From CAZNVB01 sp964651495 (lineage in GTDB: Bacteria; Acidobacteriota; Aminicenantia; Aminicenantales; UBA8522): 40,941 nt of DNA. Below are positions 7,789 through 16,167 of this stretch, in pieces; positions within the stretch are counted from its first letter, which is position 1; each line of letters starts with the position of its first letter. Location of the stretch: contig CAZYWP010000012.1 of NCBI GenBank assembly GCA_964651495.1, positions 1 through 40,941 on the forward strand, given 5' to 3'. A model generated the notes under the pieces. That model saw nothing but the letters and a program-made list of their open reading frames with translations. It was not told the DNA's origin and did no database searches. Made by a program: the position numbers and the translations under genes.

Positions 7789-8919
7789 ATGGCGAAGAGA
7801 GATTATTACGAAATTCTGGGGGTGGGACGAAATGCTTCCCAGGATGAAGTCAAACGGGCTTACCGCCAGCAGGCCCTGAAGTATCATCCCGACCGGAATC
7901 CCGGAAGCAACGAGGCCGAGGAGAAATTCAAGGAGGCGGCCGAGGCTTATAGCGTGCTGGGAGACCTTGAAAAGAGGTCGACCTACGACCGGTTCGGGTT
8001 CGACGGTCTGAGAGGCGAAGGATTCGCCGGTTTTCCCGGGTTCAACGCCTCCGTTTTTGAAGAGTTCGAAGACATCCTGGGAAGTTTCTTCGGGTTCGGC
8101 GATTTCTTCGGAACGCGGGAGCGGAGGACGCGGTCCTATCCCCAGCGAGGTCGGGATCTGGCCCTGGAGATGGAGATCACACTGGAGGAGGCGGCGGCCG
8201 GGACGGAAAAAGAGATCAGCCTCAGCCGGGCGGAGAGGTGCCCCGCCTGCACCGGGTCGGGAATGGAGCCCGGGACCCGGAAAACCGCCTGCCCCACTTG
8301 CCAGGGGCGAGGCCAACTCCGCTACCAGCAGGGCTTTTTCACGGTTTCCCGGACGTGCTCCCAATGCCATGGAGCCGGCGAATTGATCACCGCTCCGTGC
8401 AGGGAGTGCCGGGGTTCCGGCCAGGTCAAGCAGAAAAAAGCCCTGACGATTCGAATTCCCCCCGGTGTCGACGCCGGCTCCCGCTTGCGCCTGGAAGGAG
8501 AGGGGGAACCCGGAGATGGCGGACACCTGAAAGGAGACCTTTTCGTGGTGATCCGGGTGGCCAAACACCATTTCTTCGAGCGGCAGGACAGCGACCTTTT
8601 TTTCCAGCTGACCATCTCTTTCTCCCAGGCCGCCCTGGGAGTGTCTGTCGAGGTGCCGAGCCTCGACCAGGAGACGGAAGTGCTGAAAATTCCCGCCGGC
8701 ACCCAGTCCGGGGAAGTCTTCAAGCTCAAGGGGAAGGGGATTAAGGACCTGCGCAGCCGCCGGAAGGGAGATATGCATGTCAAGGTTTTGGTCAGGACTC
8801 CGGCGAACCTGACCAAGGAAGAAAAGGCGCTGCTGCGGCGCCTGGCAGAGTTGAGGGGCGAAGATTTGGACAGGACCGATCGGAGCCTCATTGATAAGTT
8901 TAAGAGGATCATTCATTAG
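7789..8919 (+). CDS. dnaJ: Co-chaperone DnaJ (type I Hsp40)
   Basis: Delivers substrates to DnaK and stimulates its ATPase. The 376-residue protein has the complete type I architecture. The J domain (1-70) carries the HPD motif at residues 33-35. A Gly/Phe-rich segment follows (GFDGLRGEGFAGFPGF and GSFFGFGDFFG). Four CxxCxGxG zinc modules come next (CPACTGSG, CPTCQGRG, CSQCHGAG, CRECRGSG), then two C-terminal substrate-binding beta domains (IPPGVDAGSRLRLEGEGE, FKLKGKGIKDL). It begins 18 bp after dnaK, showing that dnaK ends naturally. Unlike its DnaK partner it shows no domain loss. Confidence 0.96.
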   Translation: MAKRDYYEILGVGRNASQDEVKRAYRQQALKYHPDRNPGSNEAEEKFKEAAEAYSVLGDLEKRSTYDRFGFDGLRGEGFAGFPGFNASVFEEFEDILGSFFGFGDFFGTRERRTRSYPQRGRDLALEMEITLEEAAAGTEKEISLSRAERCPACTGSGMEPGTRKTACPTCQGRGQLRYQQGFFTVSRTCSQCHGAGELITAPCRECRGSGQVKQKKALTIRIPPGVDAGSRLRLEGEGEPGDGGHLKGDLFVVIRVAKHHFFERQDSDLFFQLTISFSQAALGVSVEVPSLDQETEVLKIPAGTQSGEVFKLKGKGIKDLRSRRKGDMHVKVLVRTPANLTKEEKALLRRLAELRGEDLDRTDRSLIDKFKRIIH

Positions 8920-8927
8920 GGTGCGGA

Positions 8928-9677
8928 TTGACCTCGACGCACTTTATCGTCAGACCTGAGAACCTCCATTATCCCTGCGCCGTGCTCGATGGGGATGAGC
9001 ATTATCACCTCAGCCGTGTTCTGCGGGCCAAGCCGGGGAAAAAACTCTGGCTTGTCGACGAGCGGGGCACGTCCTACCTGGCCGAGGTCGAGGAGGTCGG
9101 CCGCAACCGCACGCGGCTCCGCCTGATGGGAAAAAAAGAGAGCGGCGAGGGGGCGGGAGTTCGTCTTATCCTGGCTCAGTCCGTGTTGAAGGCCAATAAA
9201 ATGGACTTGCTCGTCCAGAAGGCGACGGAGCTCGGAATGAGGCTGCTCATCCCGGTGGCGGCCGAGCGCTCGGTCGTCAAGTTCAAGGAGAGGGAAGCCC
9301 TGAAGGTCGAGCGCTGGCGGAAGATCGCCCGGGAAGCCGCCAAACAGAGCCGCAGCACATACATTCCCGGAGTCCTTCCTCCCACCTCCATGCAGGAGTT
9401 CCTATCAAGCCGAAGTGAGCAAAGGAAACTGATCCTCTGTGAAGGTCAAGGAAGGCCCTTGCGTGATATCGTCGCCGGCCCGCCGGCGTCTCTTTCAATG
9501 GGAGAGGCCCCGGCGGTGCTGCTGCTCGTGGGACCGGAGGGGGGCTGGACGGCGGCGGAGTTAAAGGCCGCCCTGGAAAACGGTTTTGAGGCGGTGAACC
9601 TGGGCCGGCGGATCTTACGTTCAGAGACGGCCGCCCTGGCGGCCCTGGCCGTGATCTCCCAGTTCTGGGATGGGTGA
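8928..9677 (+). CDS. rsmE: 16S rRNA (uracil1498-N3)-methyltransferase RsmE
   Basis: SAM-dependent SPOUT-class (trefoil knot) methyltransferase modifying U1498 in the ribosomal decoding region. The 249-residue protein starts at TTG 8928 (MTSTHFIVRPENLHY). It has the N-terminal PUA-like part (HYHLSRVLRAKPG), then VLKANKMDLLVQKATELGM, RWRKIAREAAKQSRSTYIP and the knot signature LLVGPEGGWTAAELKA, with LGRRILRSETAALAALAVI at the end. All are diagnostic. It follows dnaJ by 8 bp, a frequent bacterial arrangement, and overlaps the kinase gene by 8 bp. Confidence 0.93.
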   Translation: MTSTHFIVRPENLHYPCAVLDGDEHYHLSRVLRAKPGKKLWLVDERGTSYLAEVEEVGRNRTRLRLMGKKESGEGAGVRLILAQSVLKANKMDLLVQKATELGMRLLIPVAAERSVVKFKEREALKVERWRKIAREAAKQSRSTYIPGVLPPTSMQEFLSSRSEQRKLILCEGQGRPLRDIVAGPPASLSMGEAPAVLLLVGPEGGWTAAELKAALENGFEAVNLGRRILRSETAALAALAVISQFWDG

Positions 9678-10617
9678 GATGTTCTTACAAGGGCAGAAAG
9701 TCGGAAAGTACGAGATTATCCGCTCGCTGGGAAGCGGAGGGTTCGGCTCCGTTTATCTGGCTCGGGACACCTGGCTGGAGATCAAGGTGGCCATCAAAGT
9801 CCCGCACAAACAGTCAGCTGAACTGTACAAACTGCTGAAAGAACCCCGTCTCCAGGCTGCTCTCAACCATCCCAATATTGTCCGCATGATCGCCGCCGAG
9901 AAGGAGAACAGGATTTTTTTCATGGTCATGGAATATGTCAAGGGCAAGACTCTGGAAAAAATCCTGGAAAAGGACCGCGTCCTGGACTGGGAGACGGCGG
10001 TTGACTATATCAAACAGATCGCCCAGGGAATCGATCACGCCCACAAGAACAAGATTATCCACCGCGACCTCCGGCCGTCGAATATCATGGTTTCCGAGGA
10101 AGGCACGGCCAAGATCGCAGATTTCGGGACATCGGCCTGGCTCAGCAATATTCCCTATGCCTCTACCCGCATCGGCAGCCCGCCCTACATGGCGCCTGAG
10201 CAGTTTCTGGGGAAGGCCACATATCAGTCGGATATTTACTCCCTGGGCTGCATCTTTTACGAGATGATCGTCGGCCGGCCCCCCATCTTCGACCCTGATC
10301 CCTTCAAGATTCTGGAGAAAGCCCAACAGGGGAAAATCACCCCCCCGCGGCTGAGAAACAGTAAAATCCCCCGGGAAATCGACGAAATAATAATGAGGTG
10401 CCTGGCCTCCAAGGTCGAGGATCGCTTCCGCAAGCCGTCCGAGGTCATGCAGGCGCTTTCCGCCTTGAGGAAAAAGGAAGAGAAGACCACGGAGATCGAG
10501 GATATGCTGAGCAGGATCCGGGCCAGGGAACAGCCCAGGACCGGGCTGTGCTGGAATTGCCGGCGGCCCCTGCCCCTCAAGACACGGCACTGTCCCCACT
10601 GCGGTGAGACGACCTGA
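9670..10617 (+). CDS. Serine/threonine protein kinase with C-terminal zinc ribbon
   Basis: Eukaryote-like (Hanks-type) protein kinase, cytoplasmic, with no transmembrane segment. The 315-residue protein shows the Gly-rich loop GSGGFGSVYLA, the ATP-anchoring Lys in VAIK, a catalytic loop HRDLRPSNIM, metal-binding DFG, APE, and DIYSLGCIFYEM. The usual catalytic-loop lysine after HRDL (HRDLKPxN) is arginine here. After the kinase domain (about residues 10-270) comes a short helical linker and a zinc ribbon, CWNC-x14-CPHC, at the extreme C-terminus. ATG 9670 overlaps rsmE; ATG 9679 is an equally plausible start. Its place at the end of a heat-shock operon suggests stress-linked signalling, but substrates are unknown. 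Confidence 0.9.
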   Translation: MGEMFLQGQKVGKYEIIRSLGSGGFGSVYLARDTWLEIKVAIKVPHKQSAELYKLLKEPRLQAALNHPNIVRMIAAEKENRIFFMVMEYVKGKTLEKILEKDRVLDWETAVDYIKQIAQGIDHAHKNKIIHRDLRPSNIMVSEEGTAKIADFGTSAWLSNIPYASTRIGSPPYMAPEQFLGKATYQSDIYSLGCIFYEMIVGRPPIFDPDPFKILEKAQQGKITPPRLRNSKIPREIDEIIMRCLASKVEDRFRKPSEVMQALSALRKKEEKTTEIEDMLSRIRAREQPRTGLCWNCRRPLPLKTRHCPHCGETT

Positions 10618-10628
10618 GCCATGCCGGT

Positions 10629-10656
10629 TTGACTTAAACAGGGCGATTCGGATAAC
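10629..10656 (+). promoter_or_regulatory. Possible promoter upstream of ilvE
   Basis: TTGACT (10629-10634) and GATAAC (10651-10656) are separated by 16 bp in the 112-bp gap between the kinase gene and ilvE. The -10 match is moderate, so confidence is limited. Confidence 0.4.
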
Positions 10657-10729
10657 ATGATGTTGAAAAGCCAGGAGTTCCGATGGAACGCGGCCGGAAT
10701 TGTCATGCTTTGCTGATGAGGAGTCATTG

Positions 10730-11653
10730 ATGAGTCCCTTTATCGAAGACGGGCAAGTCTGGATGAACGGCCGGCTTATCCCCTGGAAGGATGCCAGGAT
10801 CCATATCGCCTCGCATGTCATCCATTACGGCAGCTCTCTGTTTGAGGGCTTTAGGGCTTATGAGACCCCCAAAGGGACGGCTATTTTTCGCCTCCACGCC
10901 CACACCAAGCGCCTGTATAACTCGTGTAAAATGTACCGCATGGATGTTCCTTATTCGATGGATGAGTTCAACCAGGCGGTTATCGAGACAATCAAAGCCA
11001 ACGGGCTGAAGTCCTGCTATATCCGTCCGATCATCTATCGCGGCTATCATGCGCTCGGCGTAGACCCCTTTCCCAACCCCGTTGACTGCTCCATCCTCGT
11101 CTGGAATTGGGGGAAATACCTGGGGGAAGAAGCCCTCGAGAACGGCGTGGACGTCTGCGTTTCTTCCTGGTGGCGCATCGCCCCCAACACCTTCCCGGCG
11201 CTGGCCAAATCCGGGGCGAACTACATGAACTCCCAGCTCATCAAGATGGAGGCCCTGCTCGACGGGTATGCCGAGGGCATCGCCCTGAACATCCGCGGCC
11301 ACATCAGCGAGGGCAGCGGCGAAAATATATTCCTGGTTTATAACGGCGCCATCTACACCCCGCCCCTGTCGTCATCCGTCCTGCCGGGGATTACTCGGGA
11401 GTCGGTCATCACTTTGATGAGGGAAGCGGGGATGCGCCTGATCGAAGAAACCATCCCCCGGGAGATGCTCTATATCGCCGACGAGGTCTTTTTCACCGGT
11501 TCGGCCGCCGAGATCACTCCGATCCGGTCGATCGATAAGATCATCATCGGCTCCGGCCGGCGGGGCCCGGTCGTTAAAAAGCTCCAGGATATCTTTTTCG
11601 CCTACCTTAACGGGGAACGCGAAGATACCTATAATTGGCTGACCTATCTTTAA
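10730..11653 (+). CDS. ilvE: Branched-chain amino acid aminotransferase
   Basis: PLP-dependent fold-type IV transaminase that interconverts leucine, isoleucine and valine with their 2-oxo acids. From ATG 10730 the protein is 307 residues, the usual IlvE length. It shows WMNGRLIPWKDARIHIASHVIHYGSSLFEGFRAY, RLHAHTKRLYNS, the PLP lysine K160 in FPALAKSGANYMNS, and GYAEGIALN and ISEGSGENIFLV, with FFTGSAAEITPI near the end. ATG 10730 is preferred over an upstream in-frame TTG at 10700 because GAGGAG lies six bases before it. It could act in synthesis or degradation; no other ilv/leu gene is nearby. Confidence 0.93.
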   Translation: MSPFIEDGQVWMNGRLIPWKDARIHIASHVIHYGSSLFEGFRAYETPKGTAIFRLHAHTKRLYNSCKMYRMDVPYSMDEFNQAVIETIKANGLKSCYIRPIIYRGYHALGVDPFPNPVDCSILVWNWGKYLGEEALENGVDVCVSSWWRIAPNTFPALAKSGANYMNSQLIKMEALLDGYAEGIALNIRGHISEGSGENIFLVYNGAIYTPPLSSSVLPGITRESVITLMREAGMRLIEETIPREMLYIADEVFFTGSAAEITPIRSIDKIIIGSGRRGPVVKKLQDIFFAYLNGEREDTYNWLTYL

Positions 11654-11665
11654 ACGAGGTGAAGA

Positions 11666-12823
11666 ATGGAAATCGATGAACTTTTGAAGGTCGCAATCGA
11701 GAGGGATGCTTCCGACCTCCATCTCAAGGCCGGGAACCATCCCATCATCCGGGTCCACGGCACGCTCATCCCCCTGACCGGGTTTCCCCGGCTGACCTCC
11801 AAAGATACCCAGGAGCTGGCGGATCAGCTGATGACCGATTACCAGAAGGCGAAGCTCAAGGAAGACTTCGACATCGACCTCGCCTACAGCCTTCCCGGTT
11901 TCGGCCGGTTCCGGGGGAGCATCTTCCAGCAGCGCGGCTCCGTCGCCATCGCCCTGCGGATCATCCCGCTGGAAGTTAAAACCGTCAGGCAGCTCCTCCT
12001 GCCCGAAGTCCTGGAGAAGATCGCGCTCCTTCAGCGGGGACTGGTCCTGGTCACCGGGACGACGGGAAGCGGCAAGACAACAACCCTGGCCGCCATGCTG
12101 GATTATATCAATATGCACCGCCGGGAAAACATCATCACCATCGAAGACCCGATCGAGTATCTCCACAAGGACAAGAAGAGCTCGGTCAGCCAGCGCGAGG
12201 TCGGGATGGATGTCTCCAGCTTCTCGCGCGGCCTGAGAGCCACCCTGCGCGAGGACCCGGATGTCATCCTGGTCGGTGAAATGCGCGACCTGGACACCAT
12301 CGACACCGCCATCCTGGCCGCCGAGACCGGGCATCTCGTCTTCAGCACGCTACACACTCTGGATGCTCCAGAGAGCATCAACCGCATCATCGCCGTTTTT
12401 GCCCCCTATCACCAGAGGCAGGTCCGTCTTCAGCTGGGCAGCATCCTCAAGGCCGTCATCTCCCAGCGGCTCATCCCGAGAATGGACGGCCAGGGACGGG
12501 TGCCGGCCGTCGAAGTGATGATCAGCACGCCCTATATCCAGGAGTGCATCCAGGACAAGGAAAAAGCAAGCCTCATCCGCGACGCCATCGCGGCCGGCGT
12601 TTCCCAGTACGGCATGCAGACGTTTGACCAGTCCATTTTCCAGCTCTACCGGGACGGCTATATCTCCTTCGAGCAGGGCCTGCGCTATTCGACGAACCCG
12701 GACAATTTCAAGCTCCGCGTCATGGGCATCCAGTCCACTCTGGACCTTGCCCTTGAAGAGATGGAGCAGAAGATGAGCAAAGTGGAGAGGGAAGGAGACC
12801 TGCCGGAAGAAGAACCTACATGA
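11666..12823 (+). CDS. pilT: Type IV pilus retraction ATPase PilT
   Basis: Hexameric secretion-type ATPase that powers pilus retraction and twitching motility at the inner membrane. The 385-residue protein begins with the PilT N-terminal domain (DASDLHLKAGNHPIIRVHG). It has Walker A GTTGSGKTTT near residue 132, the Asp box ENIITIEDPIEYLH, Walker B ILVGEMRDLDTID, and the PilT-type His segment AAETGHLVFSTLHTLDA. The C-terminal region carries FDQSIFQLYRDG, similar to the PilT AIRNLIREG-type tail. The ATG is preceded by GAGGTGAAGA. It overlaps alaS by four bases. No other pilus gene is present here, so the pilus machinery must be elsewhere. A PilT-like paralogue (PilU) cannot be excluded. Confidence 0.92.
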   Translation: MEIDELLKVAIERDASDLHLKAGNHPIIRVHGTLIPLTGFPRLTSKDTQELADQLMTDYQKAKLKEDFDIDLAYSLPGFGRFRGSIFQQRGSVAIALRIIPLEVKTVRQLLLPEVLEKIALLQRGLVLVTGTTGSGKTTTLAAMLDYINMHRRENIITIEDPIEYLHKDKKSSVSQREVGMDVSSFSRGLRATLREDPDVILVGEMRDLDTIDTAILAAETGHLVFSTLHTLDAPESINRIIAVFAPYHQRQVRLQLGSILKAVISQRLIPRMDGQGRVPAVEVMISTPYIQECIQDKEKASLIRDAIAAGVSQYGMQTFDQSIFQLYRDGYISFEQGLRYSTNPDNFKLRVMGIQSTLDLALEEMEQKMSKVEREGDLPEEEPT

Positions 12824-15456
12824 TCGGCCAGGAGGTCAGGGAAGCCTTTCTGGACTTCTTTTCCCGCCAAGATCACAAAATCATCCCCAGCTCGTCTCTG
12901 CTTCCCAAGGATGACCCGACCATCCTTTTCACCAATGCCGGGATGAACCAGTTCAAGAATGTCTTTCTCGGCCTGGAAAAGAGGAGCTTTAAGCGGGCCG
13001 CCTCGGTCCAGAAATGCCTCCGCGTCTCCGGCAAGCACAACGACCTCGAGCAGGTCGGCCGGACCAGCAAACACCATACCTTCTTCGAAATGCTGGGCAA
13101 TTTTTCCTTCGCCGATTATTTCAAGGAAGAGGCAGTGGCCTTCGCCTGGGAGCTGATCACGGATGTCTTTCGCTTGCCCCAGGACCGGCTCTATGCCACG
13201 GTCTATGAAGAAGACGAGGACGCCTTCCGGATCTGGAACCGGTCGATCGGGCTCCCCGCAGCCCGGATCTTCCGCTTCGGCAAGAAAGATAATTTCTGGG
13301 CCATGGGCGAGACGGGACCCTGCGGACCCTGTTCCGAAATTCATTATGATTCCGTCCCCGGCCTGGAGGAGGGTGATCCGCACACCCTGATTGAGAAAGG
13401 GAGCGACCGGTTTGTCGAGCTCTGGAACCTGGTTTTCATGCAGTTTTTTCAGGACGAAAAGGGAACTCTCCACCCTCTTCCCTCGCCCTCCATCGACACA
13501 GGGATGGGGCTGGAGAGGACGGCGGCGGCGTTACAGAGGAAGAGAAGCAATTTCGATACGGACCTGTTTCAACCGCTGATTGCGGGCGTCTGCGACCTAG
13601 CGCAGAGAGAGTATCCGTCCGAAGAGCCCGGTGACATCTCGGTTCGCATCATCGCCGACCACGTCAGGGCTATCACGTTCTTGATCAGCGACGGGATTAT
13701 GCCTTCGAACGACGGCCGGGGCTACGTGCTCCGGCGCCTGATCAGACGCGCCTTCCGGCACGGCAACCTCATCGGGATCGAGAAGCCCTTTCTCCATCGG
13801 CTTGTCGGCGCCGTCGCCGACGTCATGAAGGAAACCTACCCGGAACTGCTCAGGTCGATCACTTATATCTCCCGGCTCTGTCTCTCCGAGGAGGACCGGT
13901 TCGCCATGACCCTTTCATCCGGCCTGCGCTATTTTCAGCAATTCGTCGAGGAAGCCAGGGAGTCCGGCCGGACAGCCATGGGCGGCCCCGAAATCTTCAA
14001 GCTCTATGACACTTTCGGGTTTCCCCTCGACCTTTCCCTGGAACTGGCCCAGGAGCAGGGGATGGGGGTGGATGAGCCGGGCTTCTATGCTGAGTTAGAA
14101 AAGCAGAAAGAGCGGGCACGGTCATCCTGGAAGGGGGATGCCCAGAACGAAGAGCGCCGGTTCTATGAGTCAATGAAGAATACTCGCGTGGTCTATAAAG
14201 GATATGAAACCGATTGCCTGGCCGGGGCGGAAGTCCTGGCCATCGTCAAAGAAGGGAAAGAAGCTGGAGAACTCAGGGGCGGTGAAAAAGGTCAGGTCGT
14301 GCTCGACATGACGCCGTTCTACGCCGAGGCCGGGGGCCAGGTTGGCGACAGCGGTGATCTCAAGACGCCGCACTTCGCCGGCCTCGTCCTGAGCGCTTTT
14401 TATCCCATTCCAGATCTCATCGTCCACGAAGTCGAAGCGCTCTCCGGAGAGCTCCGTGTGGGCGACAAAGTCGAGGCCGGAGTGAACGTCCCACGGCGCA
14501 GGTCGATCAGCAACAATCACACTGCCACCCACCTTCTCCACACGGCCCTGAGGCAGGTCCTGGGCGATCATGTCAAGCAGGCGGGGTCCCTGGTCTCGGC
14601 CGAGCGGCTGCGGTTTGACTTTACCCATTTCTCTCCGCTCAGCCGGGCGGAGATCGACCGAGTCGAGGAGCTTGTCAACGAGAAGATTCGGGCCAACCTA
14701 AAGGTCGAAACCCGGGTGACTTCGCTCGAAAAGGGTCTGAAAGAGGGAGCGACGGCGATCTTCGAGGAAAAATACGGGGAAAAGGTCCGGCTGGTCGCCG
14801 TCGGCGACTTCAGCCGGGAGCTCTGCGGCGGGGTGCACGTCCGTTCGACCGGAGAGATCGGGATTTTCAAGATCGTCTCCGAATCGGGCATCGCCGCCGG
14901 GATGCGCCGAATCGAAGCGCTGACGGGGGAGGGCGCCCTGAATTATGTTCAGGAGATGGACGGCCTGCTGGCCGATATTCAGACGGTTCTGAGTAGCCCG
15001 CGGAAGGAGATCGTCCAGCATATCGAGAAGCTGAAACTCCAGTTGGAGGAGGCCGAAAAAGAAAACAGGGCGGCACGCCGGTCATTGGCCCGGATCAAGA
15101 CCGGTTCTGGAGAAGGTCAGGCCAGGAAGATTAAAGATATTTCGGTCCTCGCCCAGCACGTCGAGGGGCTGACCATGGAGGAACTCCGGAACTTGGCGGA
15201 CTCGCTCAAACAGAGGATCGGCACAGGTGTGGTCGTCCTCGGGGCTGCCGCGGAAGGCAAGGCGTTCCTGGTGGTTTCCGTGAGCAAGGACCTGGTCCAG
15301 CGTATCCCGGCCGATGCGGTAATCAGGGAAATCGCGCCCCTGATCGGGGGGGGGGGAGGCGGGCGGCCCGATTTTGCCCAGGCCGGAGGAAAAAAGGTGG
15401 ATTCGCTGGAGGCGGCCCTGGAGAGGAGCTACGCTGTCATCGAGAGAATGGCCTGA
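12820..15456 (+). CDS. alaS: Alanyl-tRNA synthetase
   Basis: Class II synthetase that charges and edits tRNA-Ala. The 878-residue protein has the full AlaS architecture. The catalytic core contains FTNAGMNQFKNVFLG, FFEMLGNFSFADYFK, GPCGPCSEIHYD and FMQFFQ. The editing domain has HTATHLLHTALR and, about 100 residues later, SRELCGGVHVRSTGEIG, which together provide the HxxxH...C...H zinc site. The C-terminal C-Ala domain ends GGGGGGRPDFAQAGG. It starts in the last bases of pilT (ATGA overlap). A run of eleven G at 15346-15356 encodes part of the glycine-rich stretch and is a likely place for sequencing or replication slippage, but the frame is intact. Confidence 0.97.
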   Translation: MIGQEVREAFLDFFSRQDHKIIPSSSLLPKDDPTILFTNAGMNQFKNVFLGLEKRSFKRAASVQKCLRVSGKHNDLEQVGRTSKHHTFFEMLGNFSFADYFKEEAVAFAWELITDVFRLPQDRLYATVYEEDEDAFRIWNRSIGLPAARIFRFGKKDNFWAMGETGPCGPCSEIHYDSVPGLEEGDPHTLIEKGSDRFVELWNLVFMQFFQDEKGTLHPLPSPSIDTGMGLERTAAALQRKRSNFDTDLFQPLIAGVCDLAQREYPSEEPGDISVRIIADHVRAITFLISDGIMPSNDGRGYVLRRLIRRAFRHGNLIGIEKPFLHRLVGAVADVMKETYPELLRSITYISRLCLSEEDRFAMTLSSGLRYFQQFVEEARESGRTAMGGPEIFKLYDTFGFPLDLSLELAQEQGMGVDEPGFYAELEKQKERARSSWKGDAQNEERRFYESMKNTRVVYKGYETDCLAGAEVLAIVKEGKEAGELRGGEKGQVVLDMTPFYAEAGGQVGDSGDLKTPHFAGLVLSAFYPIPDLIVHEVEALSGELRVGDKVEAGVNVPRRRSISNNHTATHLLHTALRQVLGDHVKQAGSLVSAERLRFDFTHFSPLSRAEIDRVEELVNEKIRANLKVETRVTSLEKGLKEGATAIFEEKYGEKVRLVAVGDFSRELCGGVHVRSTGEIGIFKIVSESGIAAGMRRIEALTGEGALNYVQEMDGLLADIQTVLSSPRKEIVQHIEKLKLQLEEAEKENRAARRSLARIKTGSGEGQARKIKDISVLAQHVEGLTMEELRNLADSLKQRIGTGVVVLGAAAEGKAFLVVSVSKDLVQRIPADAVIREIAPLIGGGGGGRPDFAQAGGKKVDSLEAALERSYAVIERMA

Positions 15457-15554
15457 GGGGAAATGCGCTCCCGGAAAAATCACCCAAAAAGGTGATTGTC
15501 AAAAAGCTCCGGTTCTGGCAGGATAGGGATAAAACAGGGTTTGAAGCAGGTCCT

Positions 15555-16148
15555 ATGAGCACGTTAGGGACGATGAGAATCGGCGGCAGAACGATATTCG
15601 TTTTCCTTTCAGCCCTGTCGCTTTTCTCATCTGTTGATGGCGGCGCCAGGGAGGCGTCCAAACTGCAGTACGACCCGATCGTCAAGACCTATGCCCAGAA
15701 ATACAGCGTCCCCCCCGACCTCGTCCACTCGATTATCCAGGCCGAGTCGAACTACGACAGCCGGGCCGTTTCCCCCAAGGGAGCGGCCGGCCTGATGCAG
15801 CTCATGCCCGAGACGGCCTCGCAGTACGGAGTGAAAGACCGGTTCGACCCCGAAGACAACATCATGGGCGGGGTAAGGTACCTGAAAGACCTGTGCAAGC
15901 TGTTCAACAATAATACCAAAATGGTCCTGGCGGCCTACAACGCCGGCCAGGAAGCGCTGAAAAAATACAACGGCATCCCGCCCTACAGGGAAACGATCGA
16001 ATACATTCGGCGGGTCATGGAATCCTACCCTCGGACGTATATCGGGGGGTTGCCGGTCCGGAAGTTCACCGCGCCCGATGGCCGTCAGGTCTTCACCAAC
16101 GACCCTTACTATCTTCTCAACCAGAGCGGCCGCAAGAGCGACGATTGA
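15555..16148 (+). CDS. Exported lytic transglycosylase (SLT domain)
   Basis: Predicted periplasmic or envelope enzyme that cleaves peptidoglycan between MurNAc and GlcNAc with 1,6-anhydro product formation. From ATG 15555 the protein has a basic-hydrophobic signal segment (MRIGGRTIFVFLSALSLFS). A family 1 SLT domain follows, with catalytic glutamate E64 in IIQAESNYDSRAVS, then GAAGLMQLMPETA, DPEDNIMGGVRYL and VLAAYNAGQEALKKY. The C-terminal tail PDGRQVFTNDPYYLL is seen in many small SLT proteins. An upstream in-frame start at 15492 is possible but would bury the signal peptide. It converges with the lipid-kinase gene 19 bp downstream. Confidence 0.9.
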   Translation: MSTLGTMRIGGRTIFVFLSALSLFSSVDGGAREASKLQYDPIVKTYAQKYSVPPDLVHSIIQAESNYDSRAVSPKGAAGLMQLMPETASQYGVKDRFDPEDNIMGGVRYLKDLCKLFNNNTKMVLAAYNAGQEALKKYNGIPPYRETIEYIRRVMESYPRTYIGGLPVRKFTAPDGRQVFTNDPYYLLNQSGRKSDD

Positions 16149-16167
16149 GTGCCGGGCGAGCCGCCTC

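Noticed and set aside
6595..8916. A 773-codon open frame antisense to dnaK and dnaJ
   Set aside because: It is the codon-bias shadow of two unmistakable chaperone genes in GC-rich DNA. It has no recognisable domain and no ribosome-binding site.
15478..15497. Hairpin AATCACC-CAAAAA-GGTGATT after alaS as a terminator
   Set aside because: No T tract follows on the plus strand and the stem is short, so termination is not supported.
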